NCBI GenBank assembly: GCA_012927585.1
Contig: JABBOY010000002.1
Coordinates: 1 to 64,000, forward strand
From: Glaciimonas sp.
Lineage (GTDB): Bacteria; Pseudomonadota; Gammaproteobacteria; Burkholderiales; Burkholderiaceae_D
DNA: 64,000 bases
Direction of reading: 5' to 3'
The notes below the pieces were generated by a model. The model made no database searches, was not told the origin of the DNA, and saw only the letters and a list, made by a program, of their open reading frames with translations. This document shows, piece after piece, positions 30,410-39,511 of this stretch; the first letter of the stretch is position 1; every line of letters starts with the position of its first letter. A program made the translations under genes and the position numbers.

Positions 30410-33400
30410 TGGATTGATTTTCTCCCCTCTCCCGCACGCGGGAGAGGGAGCAAGGGCGCGACCGCTTCCACCGCTTCGACCGCTTTCAATATTTCCTCGC
30501 TGGTGGCCGGTGCGTTCAGCGGCGGGTTAATCCGGTAATTCGCCACGCTGGCAATCGCATCGCGGATCGCGAAGAAGACCGAGAACGGCAGCAACAGCGG
30601 CGGTTCGCCGGCGGCTTTGGAACGGTGGATGCTGTCTGCCACATTGCGATTTTTGAATAGCTTGACGCGGAAGTCTTCTGGACAGTCGGAGATGGCCGGA
30701 ATTTTGTAAGTCGATGGTGCATGCGTCATCAGCTTGCCCTCTTTATTCCACCACAATTGTTCGGTGGTGAGCCAGCCCATGCCCTGAATGAAGCCGCCTT
30801 CTACCTGGCCCAGATCGATGGCCGGGTTGAGCGAATTGCCGACGTCGTACAGCAGATCGGCGCGCAACAATTTCCACTCGCCGGTCAGCGTATCGACAAT
30901 TACTTCCGACACCGCCGCGCCGTAGCAGAAGTAGGAAAACGGATTGCCGCGCATGGTGCTCGGGTCCCAGTGCAAGCCGGGCGTCGCGTAGAAACCGTCC
31001 GACCATAGTTGGATGCGCGCCAGGTAAGCGCTTTGCACCAGTGCGGCAAACGCGATGCTGTGGCCGTTGCTGGTGACAACATCGTCGGCGAAGCGCACTT
31101 CCGCCGCAGTGCCGCCGTATTGATGCGCCGCGAATGTCGCCAGCCGTGTGCGGATTTGGCCGGCTGCGTCTTGCGCCGCCTTGCCGTTCAGGTCGGTGCC
31201 GGTGGAGGCGGCGGTGGCTGAGGTGTTGGCGACTTTGCTGGTGTCGGTTGCCGTGCAGCGCACCTGCGCCAGCCGGATGCCGAGTTCGTGCGCCACCACT
31301 TGCGCCACTTTGGTGTTGACGCCCTGGCCCATCTCGGTGCCGCCGTGGTTGACCAGCACCGAGCCGTCCAGATACACATGCACCAGCGCGCCGGCCTGAT
31401 TCAGATGGGTCAGGTTGAACGCGATGCCGAACTTTACCGGCGTCAGTGCGATGCCTTTTTTCAGCACCGGGCTAGCCGCGTTGAAGCTGCGTGTGGCGGC
31501 GCGGCGCTCGCAATAATCGCTGCTGGCTTCCAGTTCGGCCACCAATGTATGGATCACGTTATCGACCACTTTCTGGCCGTAGGGCGTGACGTTTCTGCCG
31601 CCGGCGTCATCGACGCCGTAAAAATTAATCTTGCGCACGTCCAGAGCATCCATGCCCAGCGTGCGGGCGATGTCGTCGATCGCGTATTCGATTGCGATTG
31701 CGCCTTGCGGGCCGCCGAAACCACGGAATGCGGTGTTCGACTGGGTGTTGGTCTTGCCGCACAGCGCATGGATTTCCACCTCCGACAAGTAATACGCATT
31801 ATCGAAATGGCACACCGCGCGCGTCGCCACCGGCCCGGACAGATCGGCTGAATAACCGGCGCGCAGCACCATCTCCACCTTGGCTGCGAGGATGCGGCCG
31901 GTCGCATCGAAACCGACTTCGTATTCGTAATAAAAACAGTGGCGCTTGCCGCTGACCAGCATGTCGTCGTCGCGGTCGGCGCGCAGCTTGACCGGGCGCT
32001 GCAGCTTATGCGCAGCGATTGCCGCCACCGCCGCCCACTGCGCCGATTGCGATTCCTTGCCGCCGAAACCGCCGCCCATGCGCCGGCATTCGACTGTGAT
32101 GTTGTGTACCGGCAGGCCCAGCGCGTGGGCGACTACATGCAGCATTTCGCTCGGATGCTGGGTCGAGCACAGCAGCAGCATGCCGTGCTGTTCTTTCGGG
32201 ATCGCGGTGGAAACTTGCCCTTCCAGATAAAAATGTTCCTGGCCGCCGACTTCCAGCGTGCCTTTGACGCGCTGCGGCGCAGATGCCAGCGCCCTGGCTG
32301 CATCGCCGCGCTGCAAATGCATCGGCGGCAGCACGTAGGACTCTGCGGCGCGGGCTGCTTGCGGCGTCAGGATCGCCGGCAAGGTTGCATAGTCGATTTT
32401 TGCCAGCCGCACCGCACGGCGCGCCAAGTCGTGGCTGGTGGCAATCACGGCAAAGATCGGCTGGCCCGCATATTGCACCAGGCCGTCGGCCAGAATCGGG
32501 TCGTCGTGGAGAATCGGGCCGCAATCGTTGAGCCCCGGAATATCGGTCGCAGTCAGCACCGCGACTATGCCGGGCGCGCTTTTGACTGCTTCCAGATCGA
32601 TGGAAAGGATGGTGGCGTGGGCCTGTTCCGACAAGCCCAGCGCTGCATGCAAGGTGCCGTGCAGTTCCGGCGCATCGTCGGTGTAAATGGCTTCGCCCAG
32701 CACATGCAGCACGGCAGATTCGTGCGGATGCGGGCGGCCGATTTCGGTCCCGATTTCGGTCTCAGTAGTGCAGGCCTCCGTGCCTGCATCGGACGTATCA
32801 CTACGCACCGGTTTGCAGGCACGGAGGCCTGCACTACTAAAAGCATTCAGCAACGGCGCATTCGGCCGCGTTTCCAGCCAGAAGCGGCGCAGCAAGTTTT
32901 GTGCGGCCTTCATCCGGTAGCTGCCGGAGGCGCGCATGTCGGACAGCGGCGCGTAATCGTCAGCCATTGCCGCCATCGCGTTGTGTAATGTGGCCTCATT
33001 CCAGGGCTGGCCTTGCAGCGCGGCTTCTGCTTTTGCCGCTCGTTTTGGCGTCGGGGCCATGCCGCCAAAGGCGATGCGCGGGTGTTGAATAATCCCGTTG
33101 TCGAGTGCGATGGAAAATGCTGCGCAGACAGCCGAAATATCCTGATCGAAGCGTTTCGCCAGTTTGTAGGTGCGAAAGTGTCGATGGGTGCTCGGCAGCG
33201 GCACCCGTACTGCCGCAACAAATTCGCCGCTTTGCAGCGCGTTTTTCTGATAACCGAGATAAAAATCTTCCAGCGGCAAGCTACGTTCTCCATTGCCGCC
33301 GCACAGTACGATTTCCGCACCGAGCGCAATCAGAAAAGGCATCGAATCGCCAATCGGCGAACCGTTGGCGACATTGCCGCCCAGCGTGCCGACATTGCGG

Positions 33401-34284
33401 ATCGGTTCCGAGGCGAAGCGCTGCCATAGTTCCGACAGCTCGTTTGGATAATGCCGGCATAACGCCGCATAAGCGTCGTTGAGCGTGACGCCGGCACCGA
33501 TAATTAACTGACCATCTTGTTCGCTGATTGTTTGCAATTCGGCGATGTGCCCGATGTAAATCAGCGCGTTCAAGTCGCGTAATTGCTTGGTGACCCACAG
33601 CCCGATATCGGTAGCGCCGGCCAGAATGTGCGCGGCCGGATATGCTGCGCGGGCGGCAATCAATTGCGCCAGCGTGCGCGGGGCAACAAAAATTTGGCCG
33701 TCGTGGCGGTAGTTAAATGTGTCGTCGCGTTGCAGGGTTTGCAATGTCTGCACCAATGCGGCGCTGTCAAAATGCGCTGGCGGCAATTGGCCCATTCGTT
33801 GCGCGGCGGCGATGATGGGCCGGTAGCCGGTGCAGCGACACAGATTGCCGGATAGCGCGGTATCGATTTCGCGCCGTGACAGCGCAGCCGTTTGACCTTC
33901 GTGCCGCAGGTACACACTCCAGAGCGACATCACGAAACCCGGCGTGCAAAAGCCGCATTGCGAACCGTGACACTCCACCATCGCCTGTTGCACCGGATGC
34001 AGACTGCCGTCGGTCTGCTTCAAGTCTTCCACCGTAAAAAGTGCGCGGCCATCCAGCGTCGGCATCAACTGGATGCAGGCATTGACTGCTTTCAGCGTGA
34101 GCTCGCCGTCCTGCAGTGCGCCGATGACTACCGTGCACGCGCCGCAATCGCCCTCGGCGCAGCCTTCCTTGGTGCCGGTGCAATGCAGGTCTTCCCGTAG
34201 ATATTGCAGAATGGTCCGGGTCGGCGCGACATCCTGCACGCTCTGGATTGCGCCGCGATGGTAAAAACGGATAGCTTCGGACAT
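30406..34284 (-). CDS. xdhAB: Fused xanthine dehydrogenase XdhA-XdhB
   Basis: A 1292-residue single frame (ATG at 34284) combining both subunits that are normally separate in bacteria. Residue numbers count from this ATG. Residues 1-155: [2Fe-2S] domains (EGCAEGDCGACTVV; CGFCTPGFV; GNLCRCTGYRP). About 180-455: FAD domain and CO-dehydrogenase-flavoprotein C-terminal domain. About 478-505: a linker encoded largely by a perfect inverted repeat. About 510-1275: molybdopterin subunit (GGGFGGKES, AFRGFGGPQG, GEPPLLLPFSV). The last residues (PLLPLPRAGEGRKSIQ) are read from a REP-like palindrome. It oxidises hypoxanthine/xanthine to urate. No stop interrupts the fusion, but separate genes joined by a sequencing error cannot be fully excluded. 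Confidence 0.9.
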   Translation of the reverse strand: MSEAIRFYHRGAIQSVQDVAPTRTILQYLREDLHCTGTKEGCAEGDCGACTVVIGALQDGELTLKAVNACIQLMPTLDGRALFTVEDLKQTDGSLHPVQQAMVECHGSQCGFCTPGFVMSLWSVYLRHEGQTAALSRREIDTALSGNLCRCTGYRPIIAAAQRMGQLPPAHFDSAALVQTLQTLQRDDTFNYRHDGQIFVAPRTLAQLIAARAAYPAAHILAGATDIGLWVTKQLRDLNALIYIGHIAELQTISEQDGQLIIGAGVTLNDAYAALCRHYPNELSELWQRFASEPIRNVGTLGGNVANGSPIGDSMPFLIALGAEIVLCGGNGERSLPLEDFYLGYQKNALQSGEFVAAVRVPLPSTHRHFRTYKLAKRFDQDISAVCAAFSIALDNGIIQHPRIAFGGMAPTPKRAAKAEAALQGQPWNEATLHNAMAAMADDYAPLSDMRASGSYRMKAAQNLLRRFWLETRPNAPLLNAFSSAGLRACKPVRSDTSDAGTEACTTETEIGTEIGRPHPHESAVLHVLGEAIYTDDAPELHGTLHAALGLSEQAHATILSIDLEAVKSAPGIVAVLTATDIPGLNDCGPILHDDPILADGLVQYAGQPIFAVIATSHDLARRAVRLAKIDYATLPAILTPQAARAAESYVLPPMHLQRGDAARALASAPQRVKGTLEVGGQEHFYLEGQVSTAIPKEQHGMLLLCSTQHPSEMLHVVAHALGLPVHNITVECRRMGGGFGGKESQSAQWAAVAAIAAHKLQRPVKLRADRDDDMLVSGKRHCFYYEYEVGFDATGRILAAKVEMVLRAGYSADLSGPVATRAVCHFDNAYYLSEVEIHALCGKTNTQSNTAFRGFGGPQGAIAIEYAIDDIARTLGMDALDVRKINFYGVDDAGGRNVTPYGQKVVDNVIHTLVAELEASSDYCERRAATRSFNAASPVLKKGIALTPVKFGIAFNLTHLNQAGALVHVYLDGSVLVNHGGTEMGQGVNTKVAQVVAHELGIRLAQVRCTATDTSKVANTSATAASTGTDLNGKAAQDAAGQIRTRLATFAAHQYGGTAAEVRFADDVVTSNGHSIAFAALVQSAYLARIQLWSDGFYATPGLHWDPSTMRGNPFSYFCYGAAVSEVIVDTLTGEWKLLRADLLYDVGNSLNPAIDLGQVEGGFIQGMGWLTTEQLWWNKEGKLMTHAPSTYKIPAISDCPEDFRVKLFKNRNVADSIHRSKAAGEPPLLLPFSVFFAIRDAIASVANYRINPPLNAPATSEEILKAVEAVEAVAPLLPLPRAGEGRKSIQ
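30421..30452. repeat. REP-like palindrome (CTCTCCCGC / GCGGGAGAG), copy 1, inside the xdhAB tail
   Basis: CCCTCTCCCGC and GCGGGAGAGGG pair around a short loop. It supplies the last 12 or so codons of xdhAB before the TGA. Related palindromes occur at 34348, 34468 and 63743. Confidence 0.8.
32764..32838. repeat. Perfect 25-bp inverted repeat inside xdhAB
   Basis: Arms 32764-32788 and 32814-32838 are exact complements (starting AGTAGTGCAGGCCTCCGTGC) around a 25-base loop. It is a mobile-looking palindrome lying in frame exactly at the XdhA/XdhB junction, giving the peptide SSAGLRACK...GTEACTT. Confidence 0.9.
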
Positions 34285-34328
34285 GGTGATTCCAGTGGTT
34301 TTTGATTGGTTCAATTTATTTTTGGTTA

Positions 34329-34537
34329 CTATTCAGCCCGCTATTGAGGACTCCCTCGCCCGCGTGCGGGAGAGGGCCGGGGAGAGGGTGCTCGCAATAA
34401 GTAAGGTGCTCAAAACAAGGCTTAACCTTGATTGCATTGCCACATGTAATGCGGCCGGAATACTTGCTAAGGCCCTCTCCCTAGCCCTCTCCCACAAGTG
34501 GGAGAGGGGACCAAACAGTCCTCGCCTAGCGGGCTGA
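34329..34537. repeat. Pair of REP-like palindromes in inverted orientation
   Basis: Palindrome 2 (about 34348-34394, CTCGCCCGCGTGCGGGAGAG) and palindrome 3 (about 34468-34515, CTCTCCCACAAGTGGGAGAG) face each other. Their outer flanks, CAGCCCGCTATTGAGGACT and AGTCCTCGCCTAGCGGGCTG, are complementary in large part, so the whole 200-bp unit is an imperfect inverted repeat (BIME-like). Confidence 0.75.
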
Positions 34538-34560
34538 GCACTTACAATTTTTACTATATT

Positions 34561-34628
34561 AATGTGAGTATATTTTATAACAGCAATAAATATATGCGGT
34601 AAATACCATAAAAAATGTGATACTCCCT
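34561..34628 (-). repeat. Dispersed GGGAGTAT-N20-CCGCAT element, copy F
   Basis: On the minus strand GGGAGTAT (34627-34620), 20 bases, CCGCAT (34599-34594). The far end has GAGTATA at 34565, so the unit is nearly flanked by inverted GGGAGTATA ends. The sequence 34 bases beyond the GGGAGTAT end (GGTTCGTGCCTTTCGTG) also matches copy G. Confidence 0.75.
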
Positions 34629-34816
34629 ATTTTTCAAGAAGTGTGCTGTGCCCCGAGGCTGGTTCGTGCCTTTCGTGAACAGTCCGTAACAACTGTTGTT
34701 CAAGATTAGCACTTGTACGCAATACGGTTATATCCGCATCTTAATATCAGGCATCTGGAATAAAATAGAGAACTTGTGCAATATTTTTCACAACCCGTCC
34801 AAACCATGATTAATCG

Positions 34817-36337
34817 ATGACCAATCGCCTTGAGTTGCATCAAATCACCAAGCGCTACCCGTCGGTGGTGGCTAACGATGGCATCGATTTGATCGTTAAA
34901 CCGGGCGAAATTCATGCGGTGCTGGGCGAAAACGGTGCCGGTAAATCGACTTTGATGAAGATCATTTACGGTGCGGTCAAGCCGGATGCCGGACGCGTGC
35001 TGTGGAACGGTGCCGAAGTCGAAATCGCCAATCCGGCCCAGGCGCGTGCGCTTGGGATTGCGATGGTGTTCCAGCATTTTTCGCTGTTCGACACCCTCAC
35101 CGTGGCGGAAAACATCGCGCTCGGCTTGCCCAATGACACCAAACTGGACGCATTGGCGCAGCGCATTTCCAGCACTGCCGCGCAATACGGGCTGGAACTG
35201 GAGCCGCAACGCCACGTGCATACGCTGTCGGTGGGCGAATGCCAGCGGGTCGAAATCGTGCGTGCCTTGCTGGCCAAACCGCAATTGCTGATCCTCGACG
35301 AGCCGACTTCGGTGCTGACGCCGCAAGCGGTCGAAAAGCTGTTCGAGACCTTGCGCCAATTGGCGCGCGAGGGCTGCAGTATTTTGTATATCAGCCACAA
35401 GCTCGATGAAATCCGGGCGCTGTGCCACACCTGCAGCGTGCTGCGCGGCGGCAAAAATACCGGCGTGTGCGATCCGCGCACGGAAACTGCGGCCAGCCTG
35501 TCGCGGCTGATGATCGGGGCCGAACCGCCGACCATTCAGCGGCAAATGCGCACACCGGGCGCGACTATGCTCGAAGTCAAGCAACTGTCGCTGGCAAAAA
35601 GCCATCCGTTTGCGACCTCGTTGTCCGACATCAGTTTTACGGTGCGCGCCGGCGAAATAGTGGGCGTGGCGGGTATTTCCGGCAACGGTCAGCAAGAGTT
35701 GCTGGCGGCGCTGTCGGGCGAGGATCGGCGCGCAAAGCCGGAGGTGATTGTGCTGCAGGGCAAACCGGTCGGCAATCTGCCGCCGGGTTTGCGGCGTCGC
35801 GGCGGCCTGGGTTTTGTGCCGGAAGAACGGCTCGGGCGCGGCGCGGTACCCGATATGTCGCTGGCCGACAACGTGCTGCTGACGCTGCAAACGCCGCTGA
35901 CGATTCGCTTTGGCCTGATCCGCAATAGCGTGCTGGTGCAGCGTGCCGCCGACGTGATTGCCCGCTTCAAGGTCAAGGCCGCCGGCCCACAGGCAGCGGC
36001 GCGCAGTCTGTCAGGCGGCAATTTACAAAAATACATTGTCGGGCGCGAAGTCATGCGCGGCCCCAAGGTGCTGATCGTGGCGCAACCGACCTGGGGCGTC
36101 GATGTCGGCGCGGCGGCGCAAATCCGCGCCGAGCTGGTGGCCTTGCGCGATGCCGGTTGCGCGTTGCTGGTGATTTCAGAGGAACTGGACGAATTGTTTG
36201 AAATTTCCGACCGGCTGGTGGTTTTAGCCAAGGGCAGGATGTCGCCATCGATTGCCACTTCCGACGCGACGGTGGCCTTGATCGGCCTGTGGATGAGCGG
36301 TCTGTGGGATGCGCCGCAGGAGGCAGCGCATGGCTAA
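34817..36337 (+). CDS. Nucleoside-type ABC transporter ATPase (BMP system)
   Basis: A 506-residue duplicated ATPase of the YufO/NupA/RbsA type. The first half has Walker A GENGAGKST, signature LSVGECQR and Walker B LLILDEPTSVL. The second half has a diverged Walker A (GISGNGQQELL), signature LSGGNLQK and VAQPTWGVDVGA, as usual for this group. It energises uptake of purine nucleosides or bases together with the two permeases that follow. The divergent xdh genes support a purine substrate. Confidence 0.92.
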   Translation: MTNRLELHQITKRYPSVVANDGIDLIVKPGEIHAVLGENGAGKSTLMKIIYGAVKPDAGRVLWNGAEVEIANPAQARALGIAMVFQHFSLFDTLTVAENIALGLPNDTKLDALAQRISSTAAQYGLELEPQRHVHTLSVGECQRVEIVRALLAKPQLLILDEPTSVLTPQAVEKLFETLRQLAREGCSILYISHKLDEIRALCHTCSVLRGGKNTGVCDPRTETAASLSRLMIGAEPPTIQRQMRTPGATMLEVKQLSLAKSHPFATSLSDISFTVRAGEIVGVAGISGNGQQELLAALSGEDRRAKPEVIVLQGKPVGNLPPGLRRRGGLGFVPEERLGRGAVPDMSLADNVLLTLQTPLTIRFGLIRNSVLVQRAADVIARFKVKAAGPQAAARSLSGGNLQKYIVGREVMRGPKVLIVAQPTWGVDVGAAAQIRAELVALRDAGCALLVISEELDELFEISDRLVVLAKGRMSPSIATSDATVALIGLWMSGLWDAPQEAAHG

Positions 36338-37430
36338 GTTTTCATTGCGGCTAAGGTTGAGACTGGAATCACGCGCCAATCCTTCCGCCCTGATGGCATG
36401 GCTGTCGCCGTTATTGGCGCTGTTGCTGACGGTGTTGTGTGGCGCGATTTTGTTCGCGGCGCTGGGCAAAAGTCCGCTCGCCGGTTTGTCGATTTTTTTC
36501 CTGGAGCCGCTCAAGGATCTGCGCGGCTGGTCTGAAGTCGGCATCAAGGTTGCACCGTTATTGCTGATTGCGGTCGGGCTGGCGATTTGTTTTCGTGCCA
36601 ATGTCTTCAATATCGGCGCTGAAGGCCAACTGGTGGTCGGCGCTGCGGCTGGTGGGGCGGTCGCGCTGTATTTCGATGACGGCAGCGGGAGCATTGTTAG
36701 TGGCGGCGGCGCGGCCATGATTGCCGTCGTGCTGCTGGCTGGCATGTTGGGCGGCATGGCGTGGGCGGCGATTACGGCTTTTCTGCGTGATCGTTTCAAT
36801 GCCAATGAAATTCTGGTGTCGCTGATGCTGGTGTATGTGGGCCAATTGCTGCTGAGTTTTCTGGTGCATGGCGTGCTGAAAGACCCGGAAGGCTTCAATT
36901 TCCCGCAATCGAAGTTATTTTCCGACGACTTCCTGCTGCCGATTGTGCTGCCGGGTACGCGTCTGCATTTGGGGATTGTGCTGGCACTGCTGGCGGCGCT
37001 GGCCGGTTGGTTATTTTTGAGCAAGAGTATTGCCGGTTACGGAATTCAGGTTGGCGGTGCGGCACCGATGGCGGCCCGTTATGCGGGCTTTTCGTCGCGC
37101 AAGTCGTTGTGGACTTCGATGCTGATTTGCGGCGCGCTGGCCGGTCTGGCGGGCGTCTGTGAAGTGCTGGGGCCGATTGGGCAAATCACGCCATCGGTAT
37201 CGCCCGGTTATGGTTTCGCCGCCATCATCGTCGCCTTCGTCGGCCGCCTGCATCCGATTGGCGTGATCTTCTCCAGCTTCATCATGGCGCTGTTTTATAT
37301 CGGCGGCGAACTGTCGCAGTCGCGTCTGGGCATGCCGAACGCAATCACCGGCGTGTTTCAGGGCATCCTGCTGTTTTCGCTGCTGGCCTGTGACGTCTTG
37401 ATCAATTACAAAATCCGCTGGAGCAAATAA
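36330..37430 (+). CDS. Nucleoside-type ABC transporter permease 1
   Basis: A 366-residue BPD_transp_2 permease (YufP/NupB type) with about nine membrane helices and the family stretch FRANVFNIGAEGQLVVGA. The ATG at 36330 has AGGAGG seven bases upstream and overlaps the ATPase gene by eight bases. It is coupled to the second permease by TAATG. Confidence 0.92.
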   Translation: MAKFSLRLRLRLESRANPSALMAWLSPLLALLLTVLCGAILFAALGKSPLAGLSIFFLEPLKDLRGWSEVGIKVAPLLLIAVGLAICFRANVFNIGAEGQLVVGAAAGGAVALYFDDGSGSIVSGGGAAMIAVVLLAGMLGGMAWAAITAFLRDRFNANEILVSLMLVYVGQLLLSFLVHGVLKDPEGFNFPQSKLFSDDFLLPIVLPGTRLHLGIVLALLAALAGWLFLSKSIAGYGIQVGGAAPMAARYAGFSSRKSLWTSMLICGALAGLAGVCEVLGPIGQITPSVSPGYGFAAIIVAFVGRLHPIGVIFSSFIMALFYIGGELSQSRLGMPNAITGVFQGILLFSLLACDVLINYKIRWSK

Positions 37431-38362
37431 TGGACGCCTCCTTATCATCATTAGCATCCTTGATCGCTTCCAGCATCAACGCCGGCACGCCGCTGATGCT
37501 GGCTGCGCTCGGCCTGCTGATTAACGAAAAGGCCGGGGTCGTCAACCTCGGCGCAGAAGGCATGATGCTGGTGGCTGCGATCATCGGTTTCGCGGTTGCG
37601 GTTAATAGCGGCAGCCCGGCGCTGGGCTTTGTTGCCGGCGCTGCTGCCGGCATGTTGCTGGCGGGATTTTTTGCCTGGCTGACGGTTTGGCTCGGCACCA
37701 ATCAGTACGCCACTGGGCTGGCGCTGACGCTGTTCGGCGGCGGCGCCTCGGCGTATATCGGTATCTCGTATGTTGGCAGCAGTTTGCACAATGTCGCTTC
37801 CGGCATCCCCTACCTGGAAAACATCCCGTTCCTGGGCCGTGCGCTGTTCCGCCAGCATCCGATGGTGTATTTGTCGCTGCTGTTGTGCGCTGCCATCGCC
37901 TGGTTCTTGTACCGCAGCCGTGCCGGATTGGTGCTGCGCGCAGTCGGCGAAGCGCCGTCTTCAGCCCATGCGTTGGGTTATAACGTGCGCCGCATCCGGC
38001 TCGTCGCGTTGCTGTTCGGCGGTGCCTGCTGTGGGCTGGCCGGCGCTTTTTTGTCGCTGGTGTACACGCCGCAGTGGGTCGAAGGGATGGTGGCCGGACG
38101 CGGCTGGATCGCGCTGGCGCTGACCACTTTTGCCACCTGGCGTCCGGCGCGGGTATTGATCGGCGCTTACCTGTTTGGCGGCGTCACCATCCTGAGTTTT
38201 TACATCCAGGCCAAAGGCGTGGCAATCCCTTCGCAATTGCTATCGATGCTGCCGTATCTGGCCACCATCTTGGTGCTGGTGCTGATTTCGCGCAATGCAA
38301 ACTGGATCAAACTCAATATGCCGGCCTCGCTGGGCAAGAATTTCAATCCGCATAGCACTTGA
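37430..38362 (+). CDS. Nucleoside-type ABC transporter permease 2
   Basis: A 310-residue partner permease (YufQ/NupC type) with about eight helices and NEKAGVVNLGAEGMMLV. The gene overlaps the first permease stop by one base. The substrate-binding BMP protein that completes the transporter is not next to it but at 61.1 kb, beyond the pigment and secretion cassettes. Confidence 0.92.
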   Translation: MDASLSSLASLIASSINAGTPLMLAALGLLINEKAGVVNLGAEGMMLVAAIIGFAVAVNSGSPALGFVAGAAAGMLLAGFFAWLTVWLGTNQYATGLALTLFGGGASAYIGISYVGSSLHNVASGIPYLENIPFLGRALFRQHPMVYLSLLLCAAIAWFLYRSRAGLVLRAVGEAPSSAHALGYNVRRIRLVALLFGGACCGLAGAFLSLVYTPQWVEGMVAGRGWIALALTTFATWRPARVLIGAYLFGGVTILSFYIQAKGVAIPSQLLSMLPYLATILVLVLISRNANWIKLNMPASLGKNFNPHST

Positions 38363-38445
38363 GCGGCGGCTCGATAAGACGCCGCGGTAAAAATCAGGGC
38401 CAGCTAGCGCCAGTGCATGGCAAAAAGCAGCGATCGATTGAGGGC

Positions 38446-38451
38446 TATAAT
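38446..38451 (+). promoter_or_regulatory. -10 box of the pigment operon
   Basis: A perfect TATAAT 55 bases upstream of the ACP start codon. The -35 region is not obvious (AAAAGC-like at the right distance), so an activator may be needed. Confidence 0.45.
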
Positions 38452-38506
38452 ATGCGGCCGCGCAGAACGCGATAGTGAGCCGTTTGATTTACCCGTAAAG
38501 AAAAAA

Positions 38507-38791
38507 ATGAAGTCTGAAAGCATCGCGACATACGATACCAAGCTGCAAAATGAAGTCGCTGAAATGATCGTTCAGGGCTTGAATCTGGAACTGGACGCGG
38601 CTGCGATCAATCCTGACGAGCCGCTGTATGGCGATGGTTTGGGGCTGGATTCGATCGATATACTGGAGGTCGCATTATTGATTTCCAAGCGTTATGGAAT
38701 CCAGTTGCGCGCCAATAACGATGACAACCACCGCATTTTCACTTCGCTGCGCAGCTTGACGCAATACATTAGCGCGCAGAAATCGGCCTGA
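38507..38791 (+). CDS. Acyl carrier protein of the aryl-polyene-like cluster
   Basis: A 94-residue ACP with the phosphopantetheine site serine in GDGLGLDSIDILEVALLIS. It is expected to carry the growing aryl polyene chain. I start at the ATG at 38507; the open frame upstream is not ACP-like. Characterised aryl polyene clusters usually encode two ACPs; only one is found here. Its stop overlaps the next ATG (TGATG). Confidence 0.9.
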   Translation: MKSESIATYDTKLQNEVAEMIVQGLNLELDAAAINPDEPLYGDGLGLDSIDILEVALLISKRYGIQLRANNDDNHRIFTSLRSLTQYISAQKSA

Positions 38792-39429
38792 TGTCTGCGA
38801 CGGCCGGGCTAGGGCGCGGGATAGCAGTGGTTACGCTGGGCGTCGCGTATGCCTGTCTCGCTCACTATACAAATAGCCGCAACGGAACTGAGGTGCTGGG
38901 TACCGTTTTGGCGCTGGCGCCGATTCTGCTGGTACTGCGGTCGATGGCTTGGCAAGCGCAGCATCGGATCGCCGCACTGTTGATATTTTGCATCGGGTTT
39001 GGGGCGCTGTTTGCTGCCTGGAACATGCTCACGCAGCACTTTGCCTGGATTTACTGGTTTGAACATGCAGGCTCTCAACTGATGCTTTGCCTGGGTTTTG
39101 CGCGCACCCTCAGACCTGGTCGGGAGCCGATGTGTTCTTATTTTGCAAGAATGATGGATGGCCCGCTAACGCCGCAACTTGCGCGTTACACCAGACAGGC
39201 GACCAAGGCTTGGACGGTTTTCTTTGCTGTGATGGCGGCTGGTTCGACGCTGCTTTTCGTGACGGTAGCGCAGTCTGCATGGTCGGTATTTGCCAACTTT
39301 TTTACCGCCCCGCTGATCGGCCTGATGTTTGTGCTGGAATATGGCGCCAGGAAAATTCTGCTGCCGAAGATGCAGCACGGACACATTCTGGACACCCTGA
39401 AAGTCGTTTGGAAAGTGCCTTCTCCTTAG
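38791..39429 (+). CDS. COG4648-type membrane protein of the pigment cluster
   Basis: A 212-residue protein with about five or six hydrophobic helices. It resembles the inner-membrane proteins that follow the ACP genes in aryl polyene clusters (sometimes mis-named ketosynthase or gyrase-like). The central CLGFARTLRPGREPMCSYFA is a soluble loop. Its role is unknown but its place in the operon is constant. Confidence 0.8.
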   Translation: MSATAGLGRGIAVVTLGVAYACLAHYTNSRNGTEVLGTVLALAPILLVLRSMAWQAQHRIAALLIFCIGFGALFAAWNMLTQHFAWIYWFEHAGSQLMLCLGFARTLRPGREPMCSYFARMMDGPLTPQLARYTRQATKAWTVFFAVMAAGSTLLFVTVAQSAWSVFANFFTAPLIGLMFVLEYGARKILLPKMQHGHILDTLKVVWKVPSP

Positions 39430-39511
39430 TTGTGCCAGTTGCGTCAGTTGCCTTAGTCATATTAGTCACGCCAATCACGCCAATTATCCTAGCGCGCCGA
39501 AACAAAACATC

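Larger units (their letters stand above)
34285..34816. other. Divergent intergenic region xdhAB / nucleoside ABC operon
   Basis: About 530 bases between the two purine operons. It contains two opposed REP-like palindromes and dispersed element F, and presumably both promoters. No purine riboswitch fold was recognised. Confidence 0.6.
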
